Notes under the pieces: model-generated
What the model saw: the letters and a program-made list of their open reading frames with translations, nothing else
Told to the model about the DNA's origin: nothing
The model's database searches: none
From: Bryobacteraceae bacterium
GTDB lineage: Bacteria > Acidobacteriota > Terriglobia > Bryobacterales > Bryobacteraceae
Direction of reading: 5' to 3'
DNA length: 64,000 nucleotides
Assembly (NCBI GenBank): GCA_041394945.1
Contig: JAWKHH010000004.1
Coordinates: 930,001-994,000 of the forward strand
Part shown: positions 18,505 through 26,560 of the stretch, piece by piece
How positions within the stretch are numbered: position 1 is the stretch's first letter
How the letters are laid out: each line of letters opens with the position of its first letter
Program-made: the position numbers and the translations under genes

Positions 18505-20703
18505 ATGCATATGAAAGCCTTGTTGCATCGGCACTTCATGACGATTCGCACCGCGCTTGTCTCCCTCCTCGCAGTTTGCGCCGCCTCGGCCCAGGATGTC
18601 CCCAGCTTCAAACCACAGCAGCGCCGTTGGTGGGCCATCCAGCCAGTACGCAAGCCTGCGCCGCCCGAACTCGACGCGGCTGGTCTCCGCTGGGCTCGCA
18701 ACGAAATTGACCGTTTCATCTACGACAAGCTGCGCGGCAACGGAATCAGCCCCAGCGCGCCGGCGGACCGCGCCGCGTTCCTACGCCGAGCGACCCTCGA
18801 CCTCACCGGGATCCCGCCAACTCCCGCCGAAGCCCAGGCATTTCTCGCCGACAAACGACCCAACGCCGAAGAGCGTCTCGTCGACCGCCTGCTCGAAAGT
18901 CCGAGATACGGCGAACGCTGGGGACGCCACTGGCTCGACGTCGTCCGCTACGCTGACAGCGACGGTTTCAAACAGGACGACACCCGCCCGAACATGTGGC
19001 GGTATCGCGATTGGGTCATCCAGAGCTTCAATGACGACAAGCCCTACGACCGCTTCGTGAAAGAGCAAATCGCCGCCGACGAGCTATACCCCGGTGACCG
19101 CAAAGCGCTTCCAGGGCTCGGCTTCCTTCGTCTGTTCGAGGACGAGTTCAACCAGGCCAACATCCCACTGCGCCGCCAGGAACTCCTCAACGATCTCACC
19201 GACAACACTTCCTTCGCGTTCCTCGGTGTGACGATGGCGTGCGCCCGCTGCCACGACCACAAGTTCGACCCGCTCCTGCATCGCGACTATTACCGCCTGC
19301 AGGCCTTCTTCTCCAACATCCGCATCGACGACGAAGCCTCCACGGCATCGCCCGAGGAGATCGCCCGTTACGACAAGGCGATGGCTGCCTGGCGCGCCGC
19401 CGCCAAGCCCGTGCTCGATCAAATCGACGAGTTGCTGGCAGTGCCGCGCGCCGCCTACCGTAAGGAATACACGGATCGCTTTCCGCCGGAAGTGCAAACC
19501 GTCATCCGCATGCCTGCCGCCAGGCGCTCCCCGCTTGACTGGCAGATCTACCACAAAGCGATCACGCAGGTGGAAGTCCCCGACGAAACGGTGGCGAAGA
19601 AACTGAAAACCGCCGGCCGCGACCAATACAAGAAGCTCCTCGCCGAACTCGATCAATACAAGCACCTGCTGCCCAAGCCCCTCCCGCGCCTTCAAATCAT
19701 GCGCGATCAGGCCGTCGACGCCCCGCCCACACACGTCCTGCGCGCCGGCGCCGTTGGCGCGTTCATCGAAGAAGCGCCGCCCGGCTTTCCCAGCATCCTC
19801 GATCCGGCGCCGGCCCAAGTCACTGCGTTGCCGGACATGCAATCGAGCGGTCGCCGTTCGGCGCTCGCCAACTGGCTCGCCGATGCAAACAACCCCCTCA
19901 CCACGCGCGTGATCGTAAACCGCGTTTGGCACTACCATTTCGGCCGCGGCATCGTGGGCACGCCGAACGACTTCGGAACCATGGGCGAGCGCCCCTCCAA
20001 CCGCGACCTGCTCGATTGGCTCACCGCCACCTTCACCTCCGACGACGGCTGGAGCCTGAAGAAGCTCCACCGCCGGATCTTACTGAGCGCCGCCTACCGG
20101 CAATCGTCGGACTTCCGGGAAGACGCCGCCGCCACCGACGCCGACAACCGCCTGCTCTGGCGCTACCCGCGCCGCCGCCTCGAAGCTGAAGCCATCCGGG
20201 ACTCCATGCTCGCCGTTTCGGGCCTGCTCGATCCGGCCATGGGTGGTCCGGGCGTGTTCCCCAGCGTCCCCTCAGGTACGGAGATTCAGGAGGGCCGCCA
20301 CTGGCGCAAGTCCACCGGACCCGCCGACGAATATCGCGCGAGCGTCTACATCTTTGCTCGCCGCCTCGTGCGCTATCCGATGCTCGAAAGCTTCGACGCC
20401 CCTTTGGCGATCGATAGCTGCGGCCGCCGCCAGGAAACCGTGACTCCGGACCAGGCCCTCGAACTGCTGAACGGCGAAGCCGCCGGAAGATTCGCCGCCG
20501 CTCTGGCCAGGCGCGTGAGCAACGATGCCGGCCAAACCCGGGATGCCATCGTCGATCGCGCGTTCCGGATGACGCTGGGCCGGACGCCATCCGTGCCGGA
20601 GCGCGAACGCAGCGTGGCGCTGCTCGCCAAGGGCGGCGACGCGGCGGTCGAAGATATGTGCCTCTCCTTGCTCAGTTCGAGTGAGTTTCTCTACATTGAC
20701 TGA
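18505..20703 (+). CDS. DUF1549/DUF1553 protein lacking the N-terminal cytochrome domain
   Basis: Up to 732 residues. It corresponds to the DUF1549-DUF1553 part of the protein at 13765 but has no CxxCH cytochrome domain after the signal peptide; the internal CARCHDHKFDPL motif is kept. DUF1549 lies at about 50-250 and DUF1553 at about 445-700, ending LLSSSEFLYID. Start is ambiguous between ATGs at 18505, 18511 and 18538; the last gives the best signal peptide (MTIRTALVSLLAVCAASAQ), and no strong ribosome binding site decides. It forms a second module with the DUF1501 gene downstream. Probably exported; reaction unknown. Confidence 0.85.
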   Translation: MHMKALLHRHFMTIRTALVSLLAVCAASAQDVPSFKPQQRRWWAIQPVRKPAPPELDAAGLRWARNEIDRFIYDKLRGNGISPSAPADRAAFLRRATLDLTGIPPTPAEAQAFLADKRPNAEERLVDRLLESPRYGERWGRHWLDVVRYADSDGFKQDDTRPNMWRYRDWVIQSFNDDKPYDRFVKEQIAADELYPGDRKALPGLGFLRLFEDEFNQANIPLRRQELLNDLTDNTSFAFLGVTMACARCHDHKFDPLLHRDYYRLQAFFSNIRIDDEASTASPEEIARYDKAMAAWRAAAKPVLDQIDELLAVPRAAYRKEYTDRFPPEVQTVIRMPAARRSPLDWQIYHKAITQVEVPDETVAKKLKTAGRDQYKKLLAELDQYKHLLPKPLPRLQIMRDQAVDAPPTHVLRAGAVGAFIEEAPPGFPSILDPAPAQVTALPDMQSSGRRSALANWLADANNPLTTRVIVNRVWHYHFGRGIVGTPNDFGTMGERPSNRDLLDWLTATFTSDDGWSLKKLHRRILLSAAYRQSSDFREDAAATDADNRLLWRYPRRRLEAEAIRDSMLAVSGLLDPAMGGPGVFPSVPSGTEIQEGRHWRKSTGPADEYRASVYIFARRLVRYPMLESFDAPLAIDSCGRRQETVTPDQALELLNGEAAGRFAAALARRVSNDAGQTRDAIVDRAFRMTLGRTPSVPERERSVALLAKGGDAAVEDMCLSLLSSSEFLYID

Positions 20704-20704
20704 C

Positions 20705-22126
20705 ATGAGCCGCCCACCTTCCCGCATCGATCTCACGCGCCGCACGCTCCTCCGCGGCGCCGGCAGCGGACTCGGCGCAATCGCGATGTCCGCGATGCTG
20801 GCTGAAGAATCGCAGGCCGCCGCCCTCCACGATCCCACATTCCCACGCGCGCCCCACCACGCGCCAAAGGCCAAGGCCGTGATCTTCCTCTTCATGGAAG
20901 GCGCGCCCAGTCACATTGACCTGTTCGATCCCAAACCGAAGCTCAACGAGCTGAACGGCCAGCCGATGCCCGAGAGCTTCGGCCGTCCCATCACCGCCAT
21001 GGGCACCGCGAACAACACGCTCATGGGCAGCCCGCGGCACTGGAAGCAGCACGGACAAAGCGGCATCTGGATCAGCGAACTTTTGCCGCACATTGCCCGC
21101 CACGCCGACAAACTGGCGGTTCTCCGTTCTTGCCAATCCGACGGGCTGAATCACGCCGGCGGCGTCAGCCAGATGAACACCGGCAGCATCCTCTCCGGCC
21201 GGCCCAGTCTCGGCGCCTGGGTTACCTACGGCCTCGGCACGGGCAACAAGAACCTTCCCACTTTCGTCAGCATGATCGACGAACGTGAGCCCTTCGGCAA
21301 CGCCAAGAACTGGGGATCCGGCTTTCTGCCGGCCGTGTACCAGGGAACGCTGTTCCGTTCCGGGGCCAACCCAATCCTGAATACGCAACTCCGCGATGGC
21401 TACACGCCGGAGCGGCAACGCGCGCAACTCGAGTATCTGCAGGCGCAGAATCGGGAGTACGCTGCCCGCCATTCCGACGACTCCGGACTGGAAGCGAGAA
21501 TCCGAAGCTTTGAGCTCGCCTACGCGCTCCAGAAATCCGGGCCCGAGGCCGTCGACCTGTCCCGGGAATCGGATCAGACCAAAGAGATGTACGGGCTCAA
21601 TCAGCCTGAGACCGTCGTCTTCGGCCGCAACTGCCTGCTTGGCCGCCGCCTCCTCGAACGAGGTGTTCGCTTCGTCGAACTCTATTGTGGATCGGGCAGC
21701 GGTTGGGATGCCCACACCAATCTCGAAGGCAATCATAAGAAGTGGTGCAAGGCGTCGGACCAGCCCGTGGCCGCGCTCCTCACGGATCTGGATCGACGCG
21801 GCATGCTCGAAGACACCCTCGTCGTCTGGGGCGGGGAATTCGGCCGGACACCATTCAACGAGAAAGGCGACGGCCGCGATCACAATCCCTGGGGCTTCTC
21901 GATGTTCTTCGCCGGCGGTGGCGTCAAAGGCGGGCAAACCATCGGCGCCACCGACGAGATCGGGCTCCGCGCGGTGGAGCGGCACGCCCACGTCACCGAC
22001 ATCCACGCCTCTATTCTCTGGCTCCTCGGCCTAGATCACCTCCGCCTCACCTACCTCCACAACGGGCGTGCCGAACGGCCCACGGGCGTCACCGGCGAGA
22101 ACATCGTCAAGGAGCTCTGGACCTAG
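20705..22126 (+). CDS. DUF1501 family Tat-exported protein, second copy
   Basis: 473 residues from ATG 20705, one base after the preceding stop. A GTG at 20681 would lie in the upstream gene and is less likely. Twin-arginine signal LTRRTLLRGAGSG, then the DUF1501 blocks FLFMEGAPSHIDLFDPKP, WGGEFGRTP and GRDHNPWGFSMFFAGGG. It lacks the charged insert seen in its paralogue at 16897. The FGRTP and RDHNP residues likely contribute to a metal site by analogy with the alkaline phosphatase superfamily. It completes the second DUF1549-DUF1501 pair; function unknown. Confidence 0.87.
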   Translation: MSRPPSRIDLTRRTLLRGAGSGLGAIAMSAMLAEESQAAALHDPTFPRAPHHAPKAKAVIFLFMEGAPSHIDLFDPKPKLNELNGQPMPESFGRPITAMGTANNTLMGSPRHWKQHGQSGIWISELLPHIARHADKLAVLRSCQSDGLNHAGGVSQMNTGSILSGRPSLGAWVTYGLGTGNKNLPTFVSMIDEREPFGNAKNWGSGFLPAVYQGTLFRSGANPILNTQLRDGYTPERQRAQLEYLQAQNREYAARHSDDSGLEARIRSFELAYALQKSGPEAVDLSRESDQTKEMYGLNQPETVVFGRNCLLGRRLLERGVRFVELYCGSGSGWDAHTNLEGNHKKWCKASDQPVAALLTDLDRRGMLEDTLVVWGGEFGRTPFNEKGDGRDHNPWGFSMFFAGGGVKGGQTIGATDEIGLRAVERHAHVTDIHASILWLLGLDHLRLTYLHNGRAERPTGVTGENIVKELWT

Positions 22127-22153
22127 CCACAGTCGCACGATTCAGGCGTCTTG

Positions 22154-22173
22154 GGGGGAAACAAATCACCCCC
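22154..22173 (+). terminator. GC stem-loop between the DUF1501 gene and gnd
   Basis: A run of Gs (22153-22158) can pair with CCCCC (22169-22173) across a loop of about ten A-rich bases, 27 bases after the stop at 22126. There is no T-run. It could end the cytochrome operon. Confidence 0.35.
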
Positions 22174-22183
22174 TCGCCTTCAC

Positions 22184-22189
22184 TACAAT
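22184..22189 (+). promoter_or_regulatory. TACAAT -10-like hexamer upstream of gnd
   Basis: TACAAT lies 13 bases before the ATG at 22203, predicting a leader of only about six bases. No convincing -35 is visible 16-18 bases upstream. The start also has AGAAG nearby. Confidence 0.35.
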
Positions 22190-22202
22190 AGAAGAACACC
22201 GC

Positions 22203-23705
22203 ATGTCAAAAACTCATTCCGATATCGGACTGGTCGGACTGGCCGTAATGGGTCAAAACCTCGCCCTGAACATTGCCGACCACGGATTCCGCATCAGCGT
22301 CTACAACCGAACCACCGAGACGATGGAGAAATTCGTCGTTGAGAATCCAGACACGCCCGGCGGCCTTCACGGCGCGGCAACCCTCGAGGATTTCGTTGCG
22401 TCGTTGGCCAAGCCCCGCAAGATCATCATCCTCGTCAAGGCTGGCGGCCCCACCGATGCGGTGATCAACAGCCTCCTCCCGCTGCTCGACCAGGGCGACA
22501 TCATCATCGACGGTGGCAATGCCCTTTGGACCGACACGATCCGCCGCGAAAAGGATCTCGCCGCGAAGGGCTTCCGCTTCATCGGTTCCGGCGTCAGCGG
22601 CGGTGAGGAGGGAGCGCGCTTCGGCCCCTCGCTGATGCCCGGCGGCGATCCGGAAGCCTATAAGGAACTCGAACCCGTCTGGAACGCCATTGCCGCCAAA
22701 GTCGACGCCCAAACCGGCCGGCCGTTGACCGGCGCAGCGCCTGGAAAGCCGATCGAAGGCGGTGTCCCCTGCGCCGCCTACATCGGGCCCAATGGCGCTG
22801 GCCACTACGTCAAGATGGTCCACAACGGCATCGAGTACGGCGACATGCAGATGATCTGCGAGGCGTATCACATGATGCGCACTCTGCTCGGTATGTCGGC
22901 CGAAGACTGCGGCCACGTATTCGCCGAGTGGAACAATGGCGTGCTGGACTCATTCCTCATCGAGATCACCGCCGACATCCTCCAGCAAAAGGACCCGGCT
23001 ACCGGCGGAGCCTTCGTCGACATCGTCCTCGATACCGCCGGGCAGAAGGGCACCGGAAAGTGGACCTCGGTGAACGCGCTCGACATGGGCGTTCCCGCGC
23101 CCACCGTCGCCGAGGCCGTCTTCGCCCGCTGCATCAGCGCGATCAAGGATGAACGCGTCGCCGCCTCGAAAGTGCTGCGCGGACCCCACAACGCCTTCAC
23201 CGGCGACCGCCGCCATTTCATCCAGGCCATCCACGACGCCCTCTACTGTTCCAAGATCTGCTCCTACGCGCAGGGTTTCCAGTTGATGCGCACCGCCCAG
23301 GCCGAGTACAACTGGACCCTCGACTTCGGCCGCATCGCTCAAATCTGGCGCGGAGGCTGCATCATCCGCGCCCGCTTCCTCCAAAAGATCACCGAGGCCT
23401 ACGGCCGCAACGCCGGGCTGGTGAATCTCCTCCTCGATCCGTTCTTCCAAAGCGAAGTCGAGCGCTGCCAAAGCAACTGGCGTTCGGTGGTGGCCGCCGC
23501 CGCGGTCCATGGCATCCCCGCGCCAACTTTCTACTCCGCGCTCGCCTACTACGACTCCTACCGGTCCGAACGGCTGCCCGCCAACCTCCTCCAGGGACAG
23601 CGTGACTTCTTCGGCGCCCACACCTACGAACGGGTCGATGCGCCGCGCGGTAAGTTCTTCCACATCGACTGGCCGGAGCCTGGCCGCCCGCAGATCGAAG
23701 CCTGA
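22203..23705 (+). CDS. gnd: 6-phosphogluconate dehydrogenase, decarboxylating
   Basis: 500 residues. Oxidises 6-phosphogluconate to ribulose 5-phosphate and CO2 with NADP+ (oxidative pentose phosphate pathway, cytoplasm). The dinucleotide-binding stretch GLAVMGQNLALNIADHG, the SGVSGGEEGARFGPSLMPGG loop and the catalytic GAGHYVKMVHNGIEYGDM block are intact. It is about 30 residues longer than the E. coli enzyme, mainly through an insert just before IGPNGAG (around VDAQTGRPLTGAAPGKPIEG). Monocistronic as far as can be seen, between the cytochrome modules and the fur-like gene. The NADP versus NAD preference was not decided from sequence. Confidence 0.95.
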   Translation: MSKTHSDIGLVGLAVMGQNLALNIADHGFRISVYNRTTETMEKFVVENPDTPGGLHGAATLEDFVASLAKPRKIIILVKAGGPTDAVINSLLPLLDQGDIIIDGGNALWTDTIRREKDLAAKGFRFIGSGVSGGEEGARFGPSLMPGGDPEAYKELEPVWNAIAAKVDAQTGRPLTGAAPGKPIEGGVPCAAYIGPNGAGHYVKMVHNGIEYGDMQMICEAYHMMRTLLGMSAEDCGHVFAEWNNGVLDSFLIEITADILQQKDPATGGAFVDIVLDTAGQKGTGKWTSVNALDMGVPAPTVAEAVFARCISAIKDERVAASKVLRGPHNAFTGDRRHFIQAIHDALYCSKICSYAQGFQLMRTAQAEYNWTLDFGRIAQIWRGGCIIRARFLQKITEAYGRNAGLVNLLLDPFFQSEVERCQSNWRSVVAAAAVHGIPAPTFYSALAYYDSYRSERLPANLLQGQRDFFGAHTYERVDAPRGKFFHIDWPEPGRPQIEA

Positions 23706-23713
23706 CGCTCCGC

Positions 23714-23742
23714 TTGACTGTGGAGAATAATTATCGTTGAAT
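23714..23742 (+). promoter_or_regulatory. promoter with Fur/PerR-box-like AT-rich palindrome upstream of fur gene
   Basis: TTGACT (23714-23719) and TTGAAT (23737-23742) are spaced by 17 bases. Between them GAATAATTATC is a near-palindrome like a Fur/PerR box, which suggests autoregulation. The -10 ends seven bases before the ATG at 23750, so the mRNA may be leaderless. Confidence 0.4.
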
Positions 23743-23749
23743 AGTAGCT

Positions 23750-24199
23750 ATGAAGCAGGAATTGCTCTCCCACCGTATGGAGCGATTCCGGGAGCGTTGC
23801 GCCGCGGCCGGGCTGACCGTCACGCATCAGCGTGCGGTCATCTACGAAACGTTGTGCGCGGCCTCCTCGCATCCCACTCCGGAAGCCGTGTACGAGGCGG
23901 TCCGGGAGAAGATTCCCGCCATCTCGCTCGCCACCGTCTACAAGTCGATCCGGACGTTTCTCGACGTCGGTGTGTTGCGGGAGGTGAACCTCCTGCACGA
24001 TACGCAGCGGCTCGACGCGAATCTCGCCCCGCACCATCACTTGGTTTGCGAACGGTGCCGCGGCGTAGTGGATGTTTCGGAGGATACATTGGCGCCGCTC
24101 GAGGTTCGCGGGCGGTTGCCCGGCAAGTTTCGCGCCCGGCAGTTTCGGGTGGAGATCCTGGGTCTGTGCGCCCAGTGCTCGAGTTTGAATGATTCGTAG
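23750..24199 (+). CDS. Fur-family regulator, PerR-like
   Basis: 149 residues. N-terminal winged helix (about 10-85; HPTPEAVYEAVREKIP and SLATVYKSIRTF are hallmark segments) and a C-terminal metal/dimer domain with HHH (95-97), Cys100/Cys103 and Cys140/Cys143, a structural zinc site of the Fur/PerR type. The following rubrerythrin, Fe-S oxidoreductase and DUF3501 genes make a peroxide-sensing PerR role more likely than iron homeostasis. No clear Shine-Dalgarno precedes the ATG; see the promoter entry for the leaderless possibility. Expected to repress its own operon in the metal-bound form (inference). Confidence 0.85.
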   Translation: MKQELLSHRMERFRERCAAAGLTVTHQRAVIYETLCAASSHPTPEAVYEAVREKIPAISLATVYKSIRTFLDVGVLREVNLLHDTQRLDANLAPHHHLVCERCRGVVDVSEDTLAPLEVRGRLPGKFRARQFRVEILGLCAQCSSLNDS

Positions 24200-24214
24200 A
24201 AAGGGAAATCCAAC

Positions 24215-24634
24215 ATGGCTGATTTGAAAACCAGCAAGACGCACGAAAACCTGAAGTCTGCTTTCGCCGGCGAAAGCCAGGCCAACCGCCGTTATCTCTA
24301 CTTCGCCAAGCAAGCCGACGTGGAAGGCTATCCCGACGTCGCCGGACTCTTCCGCGACACCGCCGAAGGCGAAACTGGCCACGCCCATGGCCACCTCGAT
24401 TACCTCAAGAAGGTCGGCGACCCCGCCACCGGCCTCCCCATCGGCGACACTTCGATGAATCTCGAAGCTGCCATCGCCGGCGAGACGCACGAATACACCG
24501 ACATGTACCCCGGCATGGCCAAGACCGCCCGCGAAGAAGGCTTTGCCGAAATCGCCGACTGGTTCGAAACTCTCGCCAAGGCCGAAAAGTCCCACGCCGG
24601 TCGCTTCACCGAAGGCCTCAAGTCGATCAGCTAG
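24215..24634 (+). CDS. rubrerythrin (diiron domain only)
   Basis: 139 residues, the ferritin-like four-helix bundle of rubrerythrin. Diiron ligands are expected from the Glu of AFAGESQANRRY, the EGETGHAHGH segment, AGETHEYTDMY and KAEKSHAGRF. The C-terminal rubredoxin domain with two CxxC motifs is absent, so an external electron donor is needed. Rubrerythrins reduce hydrogen peroxide in the cytoplasm. AAAGGG precedes the ATG, and the gene starts 15 bases after the PerR-like gene and 16 before the Fe-S oxidoreductase, which could be that donor (inference). Confidence 0.92.
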   Translation: MADLKTSKTHENLKSAFAGESQANRRYLYFAKQADVEGYPDVAGLFRDTAEGETGHAHGHLDYLKKVGDPATGLPIGDTSMNLEAAIAGETHEYTDMYPGMAKTAREEGFAEIADWFETLAKAEKSHAGRFTEGLKSIS

Positions 24635-24650
24635 GTCCCGACACACGCGA

Positions 24651-25985
24651 ATGCCCGTCATCAAAGGCGAACCTACGCCCGGACTCACCTACGATCCCAA
24701 TGACGCGAAGTTTTGGGACCGCTCCGCCATGGAAGGCGAACTCGAACGCGCGTTCGAGATCTGCCACGGTTGCCGGTTGTGCTTCAACCTGTGCCCGTCG
24801 TTCCCGGCGTTGTTCAAAGCCGTGGATGGCCACGATGGTGACGTCCGGAAGATCACAGCCGCTGAAACGGACTATGTGATCGACATGTGCTACCAGTGCA
24901 AGCTGTGCTACGTGAAGTGTCCATACACGCCCGATGACGGGCATTCCTTCCAGCTCGATTTTCCCCGCCTCCTGCTGCGCGCCAACGCGATTCGAAAAAA
25001 GGAACGCGGCGTGGATCTGCGCGCCCGCCTGCTTTCGCGGCCGGAAGCCGCCGGGACCATCGGCAGCCTCACTGCTACGATGGCCAACTACGGCAATCGC
25101 CAGCCGCTCATCCGCATCGCCATGGAGAAGACCATCGGCATCCATCGCGATAAAGAGTTGCCTGAGTTCCACGCCGAGACATTCGAGGAGTGGCGCGGGA
25201 ATCTCGGCACGCCCCCCGGCGATCCCAACCAGGCCGTCCTCTTCCACACCTGCTACGTCAACTACAACAACCCGCAAATCGGCAAGGATGCCATCGACGT
25301 CTATGCCCGGAACGGCGTCTCTCTCGGCTGCCCGCAACAGAACTGCTGCGGAATGCCGGCCATCGAAGCCGGCGATTACGAACTCGCTAGGAAGAACGCC
25401 GTCGCCAACGTCGCCTCGCTCTACCCCCACGCCGCCGCCGGCCGCAAGATCGTCGCCATCAATCCCACGTGCTCCTATATGCTGCGCAAAGAATACGGCG
25501 AACTCGTCGGCACCGAACATGCCCGCGTCGTCGCCGGAGCCACCATGGACCTCTGCGAGTTTCTCTGGCACAAGAAGCAGGCCGGAGAGTTCAACCGCGA
25601 TTTCCGTTCATCGCCCGGCTCCGTCGCCTATCATGTGCCGTGCCATCTGAAAGCCCAGAACATCGGTTTTCGGTCCCGCGATATGATGCGGCTCATTCCT
25701 GGTACCAAGGTGCGCATGGTGGAGCAGTGCTCCGGCCACGACGGCACCTGGGCGATGAAAAAGGAGTTCTTCCCGCTCTCCATGCTCGCCGGAAAAAAAG
25801 CCTTCGACGAAATGCGCCAAGCCGATGCCGACGTGGCGGCGTCCGATTGCCCCCTTGCCGCGATTCAGTTTGACCAGGCGATCGGTACCCGCCCCGTTCA
25901 TCCCATTCAGGTACTCGCGCGCGCCTACCGCCAGGGTGGCTTCCCGAACAACGTGGAACCCCGGGAGAATCACGAGGTAAAGTAA
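24651..25985 (+). CDS. Fe-S oxidoreductase with two 4Fe-4S and CCG domains (GlpC/HdrD-like)
   Basis: 444 residues from ATG 24651. Two ferredoxin-type motifs, CHGCRLCFNLCPS and CYQCKLCYVKCPY, are followed by two CCG-like cysteine-rich regions (CPQQNCCGMP; HVPCHLKAQN with EQCSGHDGTW). This is the layout of GlpC, LutA/GlcF-like and HdrD-like electron-transfer subunits. No membrane segment is evident. An upstream frame from 24543 overlaps rubrerythrin and is rejected. In many genomes this gene sits between rubrerythrin and DUF3501, as here, which suggests it delivers electrons for peroxide reduction or a related redox step. The natural donor is unknown. Confidence 0.87.
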   Translation: MPVIKGEPTPGLTYDPNDAKFWDRSAMEGELERAFEICHGCRLCFNLCPSFPALFKAVDGHDGDVRKITAAETDYVIDMCYQCKLCYVKCPYTPDDGHSFQLDFPRLLLRANAIRKKERGVDLRARLLSRPEAAGTIGSLTATMANYGNRQPLIRIAMEKTIGIHRDKELPEFHAETFEEWRGNLGTPPGDPNQAVLFHTCYVNYNNPQIGKDAIDVYARNGVSLGCPQQNCCGMPAIEAGDYELARKNAVANVASLYPHAAAGRKIVAINPTCSYMLRKEYGELVGTEHARVVAGATMDLCEFLWHKKQAGEFNRDFRSSPGSVAYHVPCHLKAQNIGFRSRDMMRLIPGTKVRMVEQCSGHDGTWAMKKEFFPLSMLAGKKAFDEMRQADADVAASDCPLAAIQFDQAIGTRPVHPIQVLARAYRQGGFPNNVEPRENHEVK

Positions 25986-26560
25986 TGGTCCAACCTGTGG
26001 CCTTCGAAGAGATCCGCAATATCGCCGACTACGAAATCGAGCGGTCTGACTGGCGTCCCCAGGTGATGGCGCTGAAGGACCGTCGCCGTGTGCGCGTTGG
26101 CGGCCACCTCACGTTTCTGTTCGAAAACCACGACACTGTCCGGTACCAGGTCCAGGAGATGATGCGCATCGAGCGAATCGTGCGTGAGCGCGACATCCGC
26201 CACGAACTGGAAACCTACAACGAACTCATCCCCGCGCCCTACGGCCTCTGCGCCTCTTTGCTGATCGAATACGATTCGCCGGAAGAACGAACCGTCTGGC
26301 TCCGCGAACTCCTCGGCCTGGAAGATCACGTGTGGTTTCAGGCAGGCGGCCTCCCGCCCGTGAAGGCACGCTTCGACACCCGTCAGATCGCGAGCGATCG
26401 CATCTCGAGCGTCCAGTACGTCAAGTTCGATTTGGGCGCGGAACGCGCGGCGGCTCTTTCAGGCGGCGGACGCCTGATCGTCGATCATCCGCGATACACC
26501 GCGTCGACGGAACTCACTGGGGACGCGTTGACTGAGCTTGTGGCTGACGTCCGGCCCTGA
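25985..26560 (+). CDS. DUF3501 family protein
   Basis: 191 residues. The ATG overlaps the preceding stop by one base (TAATG) with GAGG just upstream, so translation is coupled to the Fe-S oxidoreductase. Recognisable family features are the Arg/Glu-rich N-terminal half (FLFENHDTVRYQVQEMMRIER, here cited only by its core) and LETYNELIPAP. No signal peptide or membrane span. DUF3501 has no established activity but is a constant companion of the rubrerythrin/GlpC-like pair, so a role in the same redox pathway is inferred. The last 76 bases overlap the convergent uxs-like gene. Confidence 0.85.
   Translation: MVQPVAFEEIRNIADYEIERSDWRPQVMALKDRRRVRVGGHLTFLFENHDTVRYQVQEMMRIERIVRERDIRHELETYNELIPAPYGLCASLLIEYDSPEERTVWLRELLGLEDHVWFQAGGLPPVKARFDTRQIASDRISSVQYVKFDLGAERAAALSGGGRLIVDHPRYTASTELTGDALTELVADVRP

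Noticed and set aside
20672..22006. 444-codon minus-strand frame opposite the second DUF1501 gene
   Set aside because: Shadow frame in GC-rich coding DNA; the plus strand carries a clear Tat signal and DUF1501 motifs.
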